DNA of 6,868 nucleotides from Cyclobacteriaceae bacterium (lineage in GTDB: Bacteria > Bacteroidota > Bacteroidia > Cytophagales > Cyclobacteriaceae). The stretch is taken from positions 1 through 6,868 of the forward strand of contig CANHCD010000113.1 of assembly GCA_947458795.1 (NCBI GenBank). The letters run 5' to 3'. Below the pieces are notes generated by a model. That model was not told the origin of the DNA and searched no databases. It saw only the letters and a program-made list of their open reading frames with translations. Made by a program: the position numbers and the translations under genes. How positions within the stretch are numbered: position 1 is the stretch's first letter; the number at the start of each line of letters is the position of its first letter. Shown piece after piece: positions 1-6,868 of the stretch.

Positions 1-1674
1 CTCTATGCCCCGGCTTTCCCAATTACCCCCCAAGAAATCAGTTCCGCCTACATCCTTTCGCTAGCCCAAATGGCGGGAGCAGATCGGGCTGTTCAAGCTA
101 TTTTTAACGGTACCGTTCCAAAAATCGCCGAAGACTCCCTACCCAAAGGTTCCAATGCCATCGCCATCCACCCTTCACGCACCGATACTGGCGAGGCATT
201 TTTGGCCATCAACTCCCACCAACCCCTAGAAGGGCCCGTGGCCTGGTACGAAGCACACATCCAGTCGGAAGAAGGCTGGAACATGCTTGGAGGCCTCTTC
301 CCGGGCGGCGCCATGATCTTCCACGGAGTCAACGAGCACCTGGGCTGGGCGCATACAGTCAACTCCCCCGACTTGCTAGACCTGTACCAACTCGATGTAG
401 ATCCCAAGGACCCTTCACGCTATCAGGTAGATGGAAAGTGGCTGACGCTGGAAGAAAAAACAGTTTGGCTGAAGGTGAAACTCTGGGACTGGATCACCAT
501 TCCTGTTCCACAAACCGTCTGGAAATCCATCTACGGACCTACTTTAGTTACTGAAAAGGGGACATTCGCAATTCGAATGGGCGCTTTGGATCGGATTGGA
601 GCACCAGAACAGTGGTGGAGAATGAACAAAGCCAAAAATTTCACCGAATGGAAAGCTGCTATGGAGAGCCTTCAGCTGCCCAACTTCAATACGGTCTATG
701 CTGACCGATACGATACGATTTACTACGTGAGCAATGCGCTATTGCCCAAACGTAGCCCTGGAATAGACCATAGCGAAACAGTACCAGGAAATCGTTCGGC
801 GGTGGTATGGAATAAGTATCACTCCTTTGAGGAGCTCCCGCAGCAGCTCAATCCAGAAAATGGCTACCTCTACAACACCAACCATTCTCCTTACAAAGCT
901 GGAGACCTTGCGGATACGGTAGCAGCAGCTGCTCACCCTCAGGAAATGGGCTTTGACCTTCGGGACAACAATCGATCCGTGCGCTTCCGAGAACTGATGC
1001 CCGCAACAGGAAAAATATCCTGGCAGCAATTCAATCAGATCAAATTCGACCAAACGCTACCCAAGGACTTGGCATTCCGTACCAATTTAAAAGCCCTATT
1101 CACCCTAAATTCGGATACCTATCCGGACCTCAAGGCACAAATTAATGCGCTTGCTACTTGGAATAAGGAAGCCGATGTCAAAAGTGAAGGGGCGGCGTTA
1201 TTTGCATTTGTATATTACTATTGGTGGGATGATTTTACCAAAACAGGCAGGTCTATTGATACCGTGATTACCGAGGAAGAAGCTGTTAGGAGTCTTCAAG
1301 CTGCCAAGACACACTTTCAAACTCATTTTGGAAAGGAGCTGGTACAGCTGGGTGAGTACCAAAAGCTCGTTCGCGGGGATAAAGTAGTTCCACTTTGGGG
1401 CATCGACGACGTCCTCACCACGATCCGCTCTACGGCTTGGGAAAAAGGCATGCGAAAAGCCGCCCAAGGGGAATCCTACATCTTGATGGCCCGATTTGGA
1501 AAGGGCTTACCTGTATTGGAAAGCATCAATGTCTATGGGGCAAGCAACCGCCCCGATTCTCCGCACTATGCCGACCAGATGGAGCGTTTTGTAGCGCGGA
1601 AACTGAAGCCCATGACTTTGGATAAGAAAATCGTGCTTCAGAATGCCAAGCGTGTTTATCAGCCTGGCAACTAG
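1..1674 (+). CDS. Penicillin acylase / AHL acylase family Ntn-hydrolase (peptidase S45), 5' partial
   Basis: The frame is open from base 1, so the start, signal peptide and most of the alpha chain lie upstream; 557 codons are visible and the C-terminus is complete. Family S45 enzymes are made as precursors that self-cleave before a Ser, which becomes the nucleophile of the beta chain and hydrolyses amide bonds of acylated substrates, usually in the periplasm. That Ser is seen in GSNAIAI (bases 151-153). Counting it as beta-1, a His falls exactly at beta-23 (NSHQP, bases 217-219), as in AHL and cephalosporin acylases. An Asn in FNTVYADR (bases 688-690, beta-180) fits the oxyanion-hole Asn. The C-terminal SPHYADQ block (about 1558-1578) is also typical of the family. 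The beta chain is about 507 residues, a normal length. The substrate (AHL, beta-lactam or other N-acyl compound) cannot be decided from sequence. Family assignment is firm. Confidence 0.93.
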   Translation, partial: LYAPAFPITPQEISSAYILSLAQMAGADRAVQAIFNGTVPKIAEDSLPKGSNAIAIHPSRTDTGEAFLAINSHQPLEGPVAWYEAHIQSEEGWNMLGGLFPGGAMIFHGVNEHLGWAHTVNSPDLLDLYQLDVDPKDPSRYQVDGKWLTLEEKTVWLKVKLWDWITIPVPQTVWKSIYGPTLVTEKGTFAIRMGALDRIGAPEQWWRMNKAKNFTEWKAAMESLQLPNFNTVYADRYDTIYYVSNALLPKRSPGIDHSETVPGNRSAVVWNKYHSFEELPQQLNPENGYLYNTNHSPYKAGDLADTVAAAAHPQEMGFDLRDNNRSVRFRELMPATGKISWQQFNQIKFDQTLPKDLAFRTNLKALFTLNSDTYPDLKAQINALATWNKEADVKSEGAALFAFVYYYWWDDFTKTGRSIDTVITEEEAVRSLQAAKTHFQTHFGKELVQLGEYQKLVRGDKVVPLWGIDDVLTTIRSTAWEKGMRKAAQGESYILMARFGKGLPVLESINVYGASNRPDSPHYADQMERFVARKLKPMTLDKKIVLQNAKRVYQPGN

Positions 1675-1689
1675 ACTGTTCGTTACTTG

Positions 1690-1755
1690 GAACTTGCTTG
1701 ACCATTCTTCCAAAACCGATTTGGATAAAAAGCTGGTTTTTGTATATTCAAGTTC
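1690..1755. repeat. Nested inverted repeat in the acylase-oxidoreductase gap
   Basis: The outer arms are GAACTTG (1690-1696) and CAAGTTC (1749-1755), a perfect 7-base match. Inside them lie AAAACC (1712-1717) and GGTTTT (1735-1740), another perfect pair with a 17-base loop. The inner stem followed by five Ts could act as a weak terminator for the acylase, but the stem is short and AT-rich. The right outer arm overlaps the candidate promoter. The gap is only 102 bases long and such short arms can arise by chance, so a function is speculative. Confidence 0.35.
1720..1750 (+). promoter_or_regulatory. Candidate Bacteroidota-type promoter for the Gfo/Idh/MocA gene
   Basis: TTTG at 1720-1723 is followed after 19 bases by TATATTCA at 1743-1750. 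The Bacteroidota primary sigma factor prefers TTTG and TAnnTTTG separated by about 19-21 bases. The upstream element is exact and the spacing is right, but the last two bases of the downstream element (CA instead of TG) do not fit. Transcription would begin about 20 bases before the ATG at 1777. The gene could instead be read through from the acylase. Confidence 0.35.
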
Positions 1756-1776
1756 TACAATCAAACTGGCACACAA

Positions 1777-3144
1777 ATGAACGAATTGAATCGAAGAGAC
1801 TTTTTGAAGGGCTCTAGCGCACTCATGACCCTAGCAAGCTTTGGCCTATTGGGTATGGATTTCAGATCCAAATCAGGCCCACTAAAAATCGCCTTGATTG
1901 GCGCAGGTTGGTATGGGAAATCAGACCTATTTCGATTGATTCAGGTAGCCGATGTGGAGGTGGTAGCCCTGTGCGATGTAGATAAAAAAATGTTGACCGA
2001 AGCGGGGGAACTAGTTTCCAAGCGTCAAAAATCGAAAAAAGTACCGCAGCTTTTTGAAGATTACCGGGAACTACTTAAAGCCCATGCCTGTGACCTCATA
2101 TTGATTGGTTCACCGGACCATTGGCATGCCTTGCAAGCCATTGATGCGATGAAGTCAGGTGCACACGTGTACCTACAAAAGCCGATTTCCGTGGACGTCA
2201 TCGAAGGAGAAGCCATCGTAGCCGCAGCTCGAAAGTACAAGCGCGTTTGCCAGATTGGCACCCAGCGAAAAAGCACCCCGCATTTGATTGCAGCAAAAAA
2301 ACAAATTATTGACAGTGGGCTACTGGGTAAAATCAGTCATGCTGAAGTATGCTGCTACTTCCACATGCGTGCCAATGGCAACCCGGCTGTGGAGCGCGTT
2401 CCTGACTTTTTGAATTACGAGATGTGGACTGGACCTGCCCCATTGCGCCCTTATGATGGACTGCCCCACACCCGCTGGTGGAGAACCTTTATGGAATATG
2501 GCAATGGCATTCCTGGCGACATGTGCGTACACATGCTGGATACGGTGCGCTGGATGCTCAAGCTAGGCTGGCCTACGCAAGTCACTGCCACAGGTGGAAT
2601 TTATGTGCAAAAAGAGGGCAAATCCAATATTGCAGATACCCAAACTGCCATCTTTGAATTTCCCGAGCTGAATGTGGTTTGGCAGCACCGTACCTGGGGA
2701 AATGCGCCCGACCCAGCTTATCCATGGGCTTTCAAGATTTATGGTGAAAAAGGGATGCTTGCAGGGAGCACCATGCAAGCAGATTATTTTCCTTACGATG
2801 CAAAAGCTGAGAAAATACACTTCGACTGTGTCTTTGAAAGGGAGCAGTATCCAGAAGACCTCAGCGAAGATCGCATTGAATTGAATGCAGCACCTGCCAC
2901 TCGCCTCCACATGAAAGACTGGCTGGAGGCCATTGACAAAGACAGTTTACCGGTCGCCGATGTAGAAGAAGGGCATATTTCCACCGCCGCCTGCATCTTG
3001 GCCAATATCTCCATGGAACTTGGTGGGCGACCGCTGAAGTATGATTCAAAAACAAGAACGGTCGTAAACGATGCAGAGGCTACTGCTAAACTAAGACGGC
3101 CGTATCGAGGACCATGGAAACACCCAGAGCCGGAGAACGTGTAA
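1777..3144 (+). CDS. Gfo/Idh/MocA family oxidoreductase with Tat-type signal
   Basis: This 455-residue protein is probably an NAD(P)-dependent sugar or cyclitol dehydrogenase-like enzyme; the substrate is unknown. The N-terminus NRRDFLK (residues 5-11) followed by a hydrophobic stretch to about residue 26 is a twin-arginine signal, implying folding with cofactor in the cytoplasm and export. There is no lipobox Cys and no clear AxA cleavage site. The Rossmann motif GAGWYG is at 42-47, and an acidic residue after the second strand (CDVD, 66-69) suits NAD binding. PDHWH is at 113-117. The family EKP motif appears as QKP (134-136), a variant I recall from Tat-exported Bacteroidota members. The C-terminal domain has GDMCVHMLDTVRW (247-259), with His252 and Asp255 in the usual active-site region. 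The ATG at 1777 places the RR motif correctly; no Shine-Dalgarno is visible. It lies 102 bases after the acylase on the same strand, but no shared pathway is evident. Confidence 0.93.
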   Translation: MNELNRRDFLKGSSALMTLASFGLLGMDFRSKSGPLKIALIGAGWYGKSDLFRLIQVADVEVVALCDVDKKMLTEAGELVSKRQKSKKVPQLFEDYRELLKAHACDLILIGSPDHWHALQAIDAMKSGAHVYLQKPISVDVIEGEAIVAAARKYKRVCQIGTQRKSTPHLIAAKKQIIDSGLLGKISHAEVCCYFHMRANGNPAVERVPDFLNYEMWTGPAPLRPYDGLPHTRWWRTFMEYGNGIPGDMCVHMLDTVRWMLKLGWPTQVTATGGIYVQKEGKSNIADTQTAIFEFPELNVVWQHRTWGNAPDPAYPWAFKIYGEKGMLAGSTMQADYFPYDAKAEKIHFDCVFEREQYPEDLSEDRIELNAAPATRLHMKDWLEAIDKDSLPVADVEEGHISTAACILANISMELGGRPLKYDSKTRTVVNDAEATAKLRRPYRGPWKHPEPENV

Positions 3145-3151
3145 ACTCGCC

Positions 3152-3640
3152 CTAAAAAATCAAGTTAAAGGAATCCTTAGTAAAAGGCACTATAATTCCC
3201 CTGTAAAAAGGCCTGAGCCTCAGGTTGGGATGCGGCTTTCCTTCGAAATACTTAATTAACTTGTCGAGCTGGTCTAGGTCTATGGCTTCAATTCTTACAT
3301 TGCCTACCCCATCTCTGAGCATCCCCAATTCGCTTGCTGCAGCTAGTGAAAGATCGATTTGCCGTTTTGAACTCATGGGCAATCGATCTGTCACACGGAC
3401 GATAACGGAGGTATTTCTTTTCAGATTTATCACCTTCACTACTGTGCCAAATGGTAAAATTTTATGTGCAGCAGTTAGGCTGTCCTTGTGGTAAATCTCC
3501 CCACTTGCTGTCTTGCGGCCGTGAAATTTTCCTCCATAGTAACTGGCTATTCCTTTTTGGATAAACAGGGAATCTGATTGCGCTTTTGCTTGAAAACAAA
3601 ACCCAACGAAAAAAAATACAAGTAAGTGCCTGAAAATCAT
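3152..3640 (-). CDS. rlpA: RlpA-like septal ring lytic transglycosylase family protein (double-psi beta-barrel)
   Basis: A secreted 162-residue cell-wall protein. RlpA of Pseudomonas cleaves peptidoglycan strands lacking stem peptides; in other species catalysis is less certain. I chose the ATG at 3638-3640 because it gives a compact signal peptide (MIFRHLL, then a Phe/Val-rich core) ending at AKA before Gln21. An in-frame ATG at 3685 would add 15 polar residues in front. Cys15 is preceded by VGF, which is not a lipobox. The RlpA core runs from about residue 29 to 120: GIASYYGGKFHGRKTASGE, LTAAHKILPFGT, VRVTDR and RQIDLSLAAASELGM. The His, Asp and Asp positions typical of the family (H59, D85, D96) are present. 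The usual DRGP reads DRLP. There is no SPOR domain; about 40 mostly basic residues follow the barrel. The gene converges on the oxidoreductase with 7 bases between stops and is divergent from sbcD. Confidence 0.9.
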   Translation of the reverse strand: MIFRHLLVFFFVGFCFQAKAQSDSLFIQKGIASYYGGKFHGRKTASGEIYHKDSLTAAHKILPFGTVVKVINLKRNTSVIVRVTDRLPMSSKRQIDLSLAAASELGMLRDGVGNVRIEAIDLDQLDKLIKYFEGKPHPNLRLRPFYRGIIVPFTKDSFNLIF

Positions 3641-3837
3641 GATGGAAATTTTCGATTCAACAGTTTTAATCAAGAAAGATGCCAATTTCTGTCAATGCAG
3701 TTTTTGACAGTTGGTGCAATTCAACTGGTTCTCCTATCTTCGATATAAATTGCGATTAAGGTAAACATTGAATCAGACTTTTTTTAATTCTTCCAATTGA
3801 TCACCCGAAGTCCTCATCAAGGCGCACCCTGTAATTC
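3641..3837. promoter_or_regulatory. Divergent intergenic region between rlpA and sbcD
   Basis: This 197-base AT-rich region must hold promoters for rlpA (leftward) and sbcDC (rightward). I found no convincing TTTG/TAnnTTTG pair on either strand. TAAATTG at 3746-3752 is only a partial match for the rightward direction and lacks an upstream partner. No Shine-Dalgarno precedes either start, as is common in Bacteroidota. The main visible structure is the inverted-repeat pair at 3689-3727. No small ORF or RNA gene is recognisable. Confidence 0.6.
3689..3727. repeat. Two overlapping inverted repeats with equal 8-base spacers
   Basis: The first repeat has arms CTGTCAA (3689-3695) and TTGACAG (3704-3710) around 8 bases. 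The second has arms CAGTTG (3708-3713) and CAACTG (3722-3727), also around 8 bases. They share CAG at 3708-3710 and their centres are 18 bases apart. The arrangement resembles tandem operator sites or a pair of competing hairpins. It lies about 50-90 bases upstream of the rlpA start and about 110-150 bases upstream of sbcD. No regulator-specific consensus is recognised. Confidence 0.45.
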
Positions 3838-5073
3838 ATGCTAAAAATTCTACATACTGCGGACTGGCACCTAGGCAAACGACTCCAAGAGTACTCCCGC
3901 ATTGCCGAACAGAAATTGGTTTTGGAGGAAATCTGCCAAATTGCAGATCAGGAGGAGGTAGACCTAGTGCTTTTAGCTGGTGATATTTTTGATACCTTCA
4001 ATCCCAGCCATGAGGCGGTAGAACTCCTGTACAAAACGCTTCGCAGGCTTTCCAAAAATGGAACGCGGCCAGTAGTTGCTATTTCAGGCAATCACGATAG
4101 CAGCCAGTTTGTGGAAGCACCAGATCCATTGGCACGAGAATTAGGCATTCTTTTTTACAGCCGATACGACAGCATCATCCCCTGTGGTACCTTAGATGGT
4201 GGAATGGAAATCAGCCAATCGGATTCAGGGTTCGTGGAGCTCCGGCTGCCCAAATTTGATTTTCCAATTCGCCTTCTCCTCGCTCCATACGCAAATGAAG
4301 TAAGTCTCCGGACCTACCTGGGTGAAGAGAATCGGGAAGAGGCTTTCCGGGAATTACTTGCTCAGAATTGGCAGAAGCTTGCGGATCGTTATTGTGATGA
4401 AAAAGGTGTCAATCTATTTATGGGGCACTTCTTTTTTGTGGATGAAGGAAGTACGAGCCCCCCAGATGCAGAGCCTGAATCAGAGCGACCCATTCTGCAT
4501 GTTGGAGGTACGCAATCTTTATTTACGCAGCAGCTACCCAATTCCATTCAGTATGCTGCCTTGGGGCACCTGCATCGCTACCAGACGGTAAGCAAGTTCC
4601 CTGGCCCCGTAGTCTACTCCAGTTCCCCTCTGGCCTACTCCTTCTCTGAAGCAGATCAAGAAAAAAATGTAGTGCTGATACAGGCCAAACCAAATGAGCC
4701 CGTGCAGTACCGGCCCATTCCGCTAAAACAAGGAAGACCCTTGTACAAAGTAAGCTTTGACAACCTTCCAGATACCTTGACTTGGCTCGAATCTCATCCC
4801 TCTTGCTTCGTTGAAATCACCTTTCTCACGGATGAGTCAATCGACGCCAACACGCGAAAAGCCATTTTGAAAGCACACGATGGAATCGTCAACTTGATTC
4901 CTCAACTACGACATACACTTGGACAGGCCCAGGATGAACTACGGGCTGAAGACCTAAGTAGGGATATGGAAAGCTTATTTCGGCTTTTTTACGCCAGCGA
5001 AAAAGGGCAAGAACCCAATGCGCAACTGGTGGATTTATTTAAAGAAGTTCTTAGTAAAAGCAGCGCCTCATGA
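3838..5073 (+). CDS. sbcD: SbcCD nuclease subunit D (Mre11-like)
   Basis: This 411-residue protein is the nuclease half of the SbcCD complex, which acts with the ATPase SbcC to open hairpins and trim blocked or palindromic DNA ends in the cytoplasm, using Mn2+. The Mre11-type phosphoesterase motifs are all present in order: DWH (D9, H11), GDIFD (D49), GNHD (N85, H86), GH (H197) and GHLH (H244, H246). These supply the two-metal site and the transition-state His. The capping and C-terminal helical region (about 300-411) is where SbcD normally contacts SbcC. Length matches the usual 400 or so residues. The start at 3838 gives the canonical N-terminus MLKILHTADWHLGK. The stop overlaps the sbcC start as ATGA, so the two are almost certainly one operon with coupled translation. 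Nothing is missing or broken. Confidence 0.97.
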   Translation: MLKILHTADWHLGKRLQEYSRIAEQKLVLEEICQIADQEEVDLVLLAGDIFDTFNPSHEAVELLYKTLRRLSKNGTRPVVAISGNHDSSQFVEAPDPLARELGILFYSRYDSIIPCGTLDGGMEISQSDSGFVELRLPKFDFPIRLLLAPYANEVSLRTYLGEENREEAFRELLAQNWQKLADRYCDEKGVNLFMGHFFFVDEGSTSPPDAEPESERPILHVGGTQSLFTQQLPNSIQYAALGHLHRYQTVSKFPGPVVYSSSPLAYSFSEADQEKNVVLIQAKPNEPVQYRPIPLKQGRPLYKVSFDNLPDTLTWLESHPSCFVEITFLTDESIDANTRKAILKAHDGIVNLIPQLRHTLGQAQDELRAEDLSRDMESLFRLFYASEKGQEPNAQLVDLFKEVLSKSSAS

Positions 5074-6868
5074 TTCCTATTCGACTGGAAATAGAAGGAT
5101 TGTATTCCTACAGAGAACGGCAGGTAATCGAATTTGAAACCCTGACTGCCGCAGGCCTCTTTGGAATTTTTGGAGCGGTTGGAAGCGGTAAGTCTGCCAT
5201 TTTGGAGGGAATCCTGATTGCACTTTACGGAAATCCGGAGCGGGTATCCAACTCTGGTGAGCGCTCTAGCATGATTAATTTGCAGCACCACCAGGTAGAT
5301 CTTAAGTTTATTTTTAAGTCTGGACAGAATAATGGGAGCACCTACCTTGCTCGCTACAGCGTCAAAAGAAACAAAAAAGACCCTGAAAAAATAGAAACCG
5401 CAAGCCACGGTTTTTATGAACAAGTGGGGCAAGAATGGCAGGCCACCTCAAGTAAAGCAGAAGAGCTTATCGGCATGAGCCGAGAAAACTTCAAACAAAC
5501 CATCATCATCCCCCAAGGAAAGTTTAGGGATTTTATAGACCAAAAGCCTACGGAGCGTGCACAGATGATGCAAGATTTGTTCGGCTTAGATCGCTTCGAC
5601 CTTTCCCCCCAAACAGGAAGCTTGTTGAAACAAGCTCGTGAGGAAAAAATACGGATAGAAGCCCTCATCAACAGCATGGATGGGATTTCTTCTGAAATTT
5701 TGCTTGCCAAGCAAGAAGAGTATACTGAGTTAAGCCAAGAAATGCTGCAGGCAGCTCAGGTCTTACAAGCAATGAATGAGGAAGTTCGCATGATGGAAGG
5801 GACTCGTAAATCCTTCCTCGAGCATCAATCCTTAGTGCTAGTTCAAGCGAGTCTAGCCGCCAAGCTACCTGAAATGGATGCGAAGCGGCAGCTCTATCGG
5901 GATTTTCAAAGTGCCAAAATCTACCTCAGACCCATTTGGGATCGGATCCTGGATCTAGAAAAGGATCTGGAAAAATACCAGGTTAGCCTCATCGAATGCA
6001 ATCGCTTCAAAGATTCTTTTACCGAGGAAATCAAAACCCTTTTGGCTGACGAAGTTAAATTTAAAGAAATCAATTCGCTGAGACCCCAGCGTGAGGGAAA
6101 GATTCGAGACCTCAAAAAAGTGCTTGAAATCCAAGAATTAACTCGAAAGCAAGTCCAAATTCAGGACAAGCTGAATGCCTTGCTCCCGGCAATTGAACTT
6201 CAAAACAAGGAAATACAATCCCTGGAAAAAGAGATTGATTCGCTGGAGGGAACACGAATTGGACTCCCAAATTTAGACCCTTCGGTGCTAGCCGATTTAA
6301 AAACTGGGAGCAATCAGCTTCTGGAATTGATGAAACGAAAATTGGAGTTGGAGCAAGCCCTTCAAGAAGGAGCGACACTAATTACTTCGAGCAAAAATCG
6401 ATTGACCGAGTTCACAAGTCTAGTGCCTGAAAAAGCAAATCAAAGCTTGGAAGAATGGTTGGCACTTCAAAAAACGGCAGTAAGTCAACTAGAGATGGCC
6501 CGTGAAAAACTACTCAGAACTCAAGGCTTGGCATCGCATACCCATCTTTTGGAAAATGGGATGCCTTGTCCGCTCTGTGGTGCGAGTGAACACCCAAATC
6601 CCTTGCAGGCAACTGCCTCCGCAGCAGCACTCGAACAAACAGAGCTTGATTTGAAGCAAGGCAACTTTGAATTGGAAAATATTCGAGCGTTGATCCAAAA
6701 GAAAAGTATTGAAGAAATTCAGTACAGCAACCTTCAAAAAAACCAGAACCTTACGGAGCAGGGAAAACTGGGACTTGAAAATCAAGAATTAGCCCTTTGG
6801 GAAAAACTAAAAGCCGTCGGTATCGCAAATACGGAGGAGCTGTCCAAGAAAATTTCTGAGTTGACTGA
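5070..6868 (+). CDS. sbcC: SbcCD ATPase subunit C (Rad50/SMC-like), 3' partial
   Basis: I translated this frame by hand: it starts at the ATG overlapping the sbcD stop and stays open to the window end, giving 599 complete codons. SbcC is the ABC-type ATPase that binds DNA and gates the SbcD nuclease. The N-terminus RLEIEGLYSYRERQVIEF leads to the Walker A motif GAVGSGKS (residues 35-42, Lys41). The Q-loop segment IIPQGKFRDFI contains Gln149. A long, mostly charged coiled-coil region follows from about residue 185. The zinc hook CPLCG (500-504, Cys500 and Cys503), followed by SEHPNPL, marks the turn where two SbcC molecules dimerise. The returning coiled coil starts near 515. The hook near residue 500 fits a full length of about 1000 residues. 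The second coiled-coil arm is therefore incomplete, and the signature motif, Walker B and D-loop lie beyond the window. No Shine-Dalgarno is visible, consistent with translation coupled to sbcD. Confidence 0.96.
   Translation, partial: MIPIRLEIEGLYSYRERQVIEFETLTAAGLFGIFGAVGSGKSAILEGILIALYGNPERVSNSGERSSMINLQHHQVDLKFIFKSGQNNGSTYLARYSVKRNKKDPEKIETASHGFYEQVGQEWQATSSKAEELIGMSRENFKQTIIIPQGKFRDFIDQKPTERAQMMQDLFGLDRFDLSPQTGSLLKQAREEKIRIEALINSMDGISSEILLAKQEEYTELSQEMLQAAQVLQAMNEEVRMMEGTRKSFLEHQSLVLVQASLAAKLPEMDAKRQLYRDFQSAKIYLRPIWDRILDLEKDLEKYQVSLIECNRFKDSFTEEIKTLLADEVKFKEINSLRPQREGKIRDLKKVLEIQELTRKQVQIQDKLNALLPAIELQNKEIQSLEKEIDSLEGTRIGLPNLDPSVLADLKTGSNQLLELMKRKLELEQALQEGATLITSSKNRLTEFTSLVPEKANQSLEEWLALQKTAVSQLEMAREKLLRTQGLASHTHLLENGMPCPLCGASEHPNPLQATASAAALEQTELDLKQGNFELENIRALIQKKSIEEIQYSNLQKNQNLTEQGKLGLENQELALWEKLKAVGIANTEELSKKISELT

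Noticed and set aside
170..420. Direct repeat ACCCTTCACGC at 170-180 and 410-420
   Set aside because: Both copies lie in the acylase frame and encode PSR in unrelated contexts (HPSR, DPSR); 11 bases with shared codon choice is not a mobile or recombination repeat.
3166..3180. Short palindrome AAGGA-A-TCCTT near the end of rlpA as a terminator
   Set aside because: The single-base centre leaves no workable loop, no T-run follows on the plus strand, and it lies in rlpA coding sequence.
3641..3685. Longer RlpA start at 3685
   Set aside because: It would put 15 polar residues ahead of a standard signal peptide; the ATG at 3640 gives a normal type I signal with an AKA cleavage site.
3641..3837. 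Possible transfer-RNA or small RNA gene in the largest intergenic gap
   Set aside because: No cloverleaf arms, T-loop sequence or terminator-like end was found; the only structures are the two short inverted repeats.
4989..5432. Long open frame on the minus strand across the sbcD-sbcC junction, and others at 5414-5710, 5921-6115, 6112-6378 and 6510-6785
   Set aside because: All lie antisense to sbcC (or the sbcD end), whose plus-strand frame is continuous and carries Walker A, Q-loop and zinc-hook motifs. The minus-strand translations show no recognisable domains.
1..6868. A new defence or other undescribed multi-gene system, considered because sbcCD-like genes can lie in defence islands
   Set aside because: SbcD and SbcC have all the standard housekeeping motifs visible, and the neighbours (acylase, oxidoreductase, RlpA) are ordinary chromosomal genes with no toxin, nuclease partner, integrase or transposase.

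Overview
The window looks like an ordinary chromosomal segment from a Bacteroidota bacterium, most likely of the Cytophagales type. This is an inference from several signs. Starts lack Shine-Dalgarno sequences. A promoter-like TTTG/TAnnTT pair sits ahead of one gene. There is a Tat-type Gfo/Idh/MocA oxidoreductase with a QKP motif and a short RlpA without a SPOR domain whose signal peptide ends in AKA-QS. No 16S or other strict phylogenetic marker is present, so genus cannot be given.

Layout: bases 1-1674 (+) hold the C-terminal part of a penicillin acylase / acyl-homoserine-lactone acylase family Ntn-hydrolase, cut by the window start. After a 102-base gap with a candidate promoter and a nested inverted repeat comes a Gfo/Idh/MocA-family oxidoreductase (1777-3144, +). 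It converges, with only 7 bases between stop codons, on a small secreted RlpA-like protein (3640 down to 3152, -). A 197-base divergent intergenic region with two overlapping inverted repeats separates rlpA from an sbcD-sbcC operon: sbcD at 3838-5073 (+) and sbcC from 5070, running off the window end at 6868 with its frame still open. The sbcD stop and sbcC start overlap as ATGA.

How the genes work together: only SbcD and SbcC form a clear functional unit, the Mre11/Rad50-like nuclease-ATPase that processes DNA ends and hairpins. The acylase and the oxidoreductase are both probably exported and lie on the same strand, but nothing in the sequence ties them to one pathway. RlpA is a cell-wall protein unrelated to its neighbours. 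No RNA gene, mobile element, CRISPR array or phage-like feature was seen, and I found no credible new multi-gene system. The points most worth checking are the paired inverted repeats between rlpA and sbcD and the substrate of the acylase.
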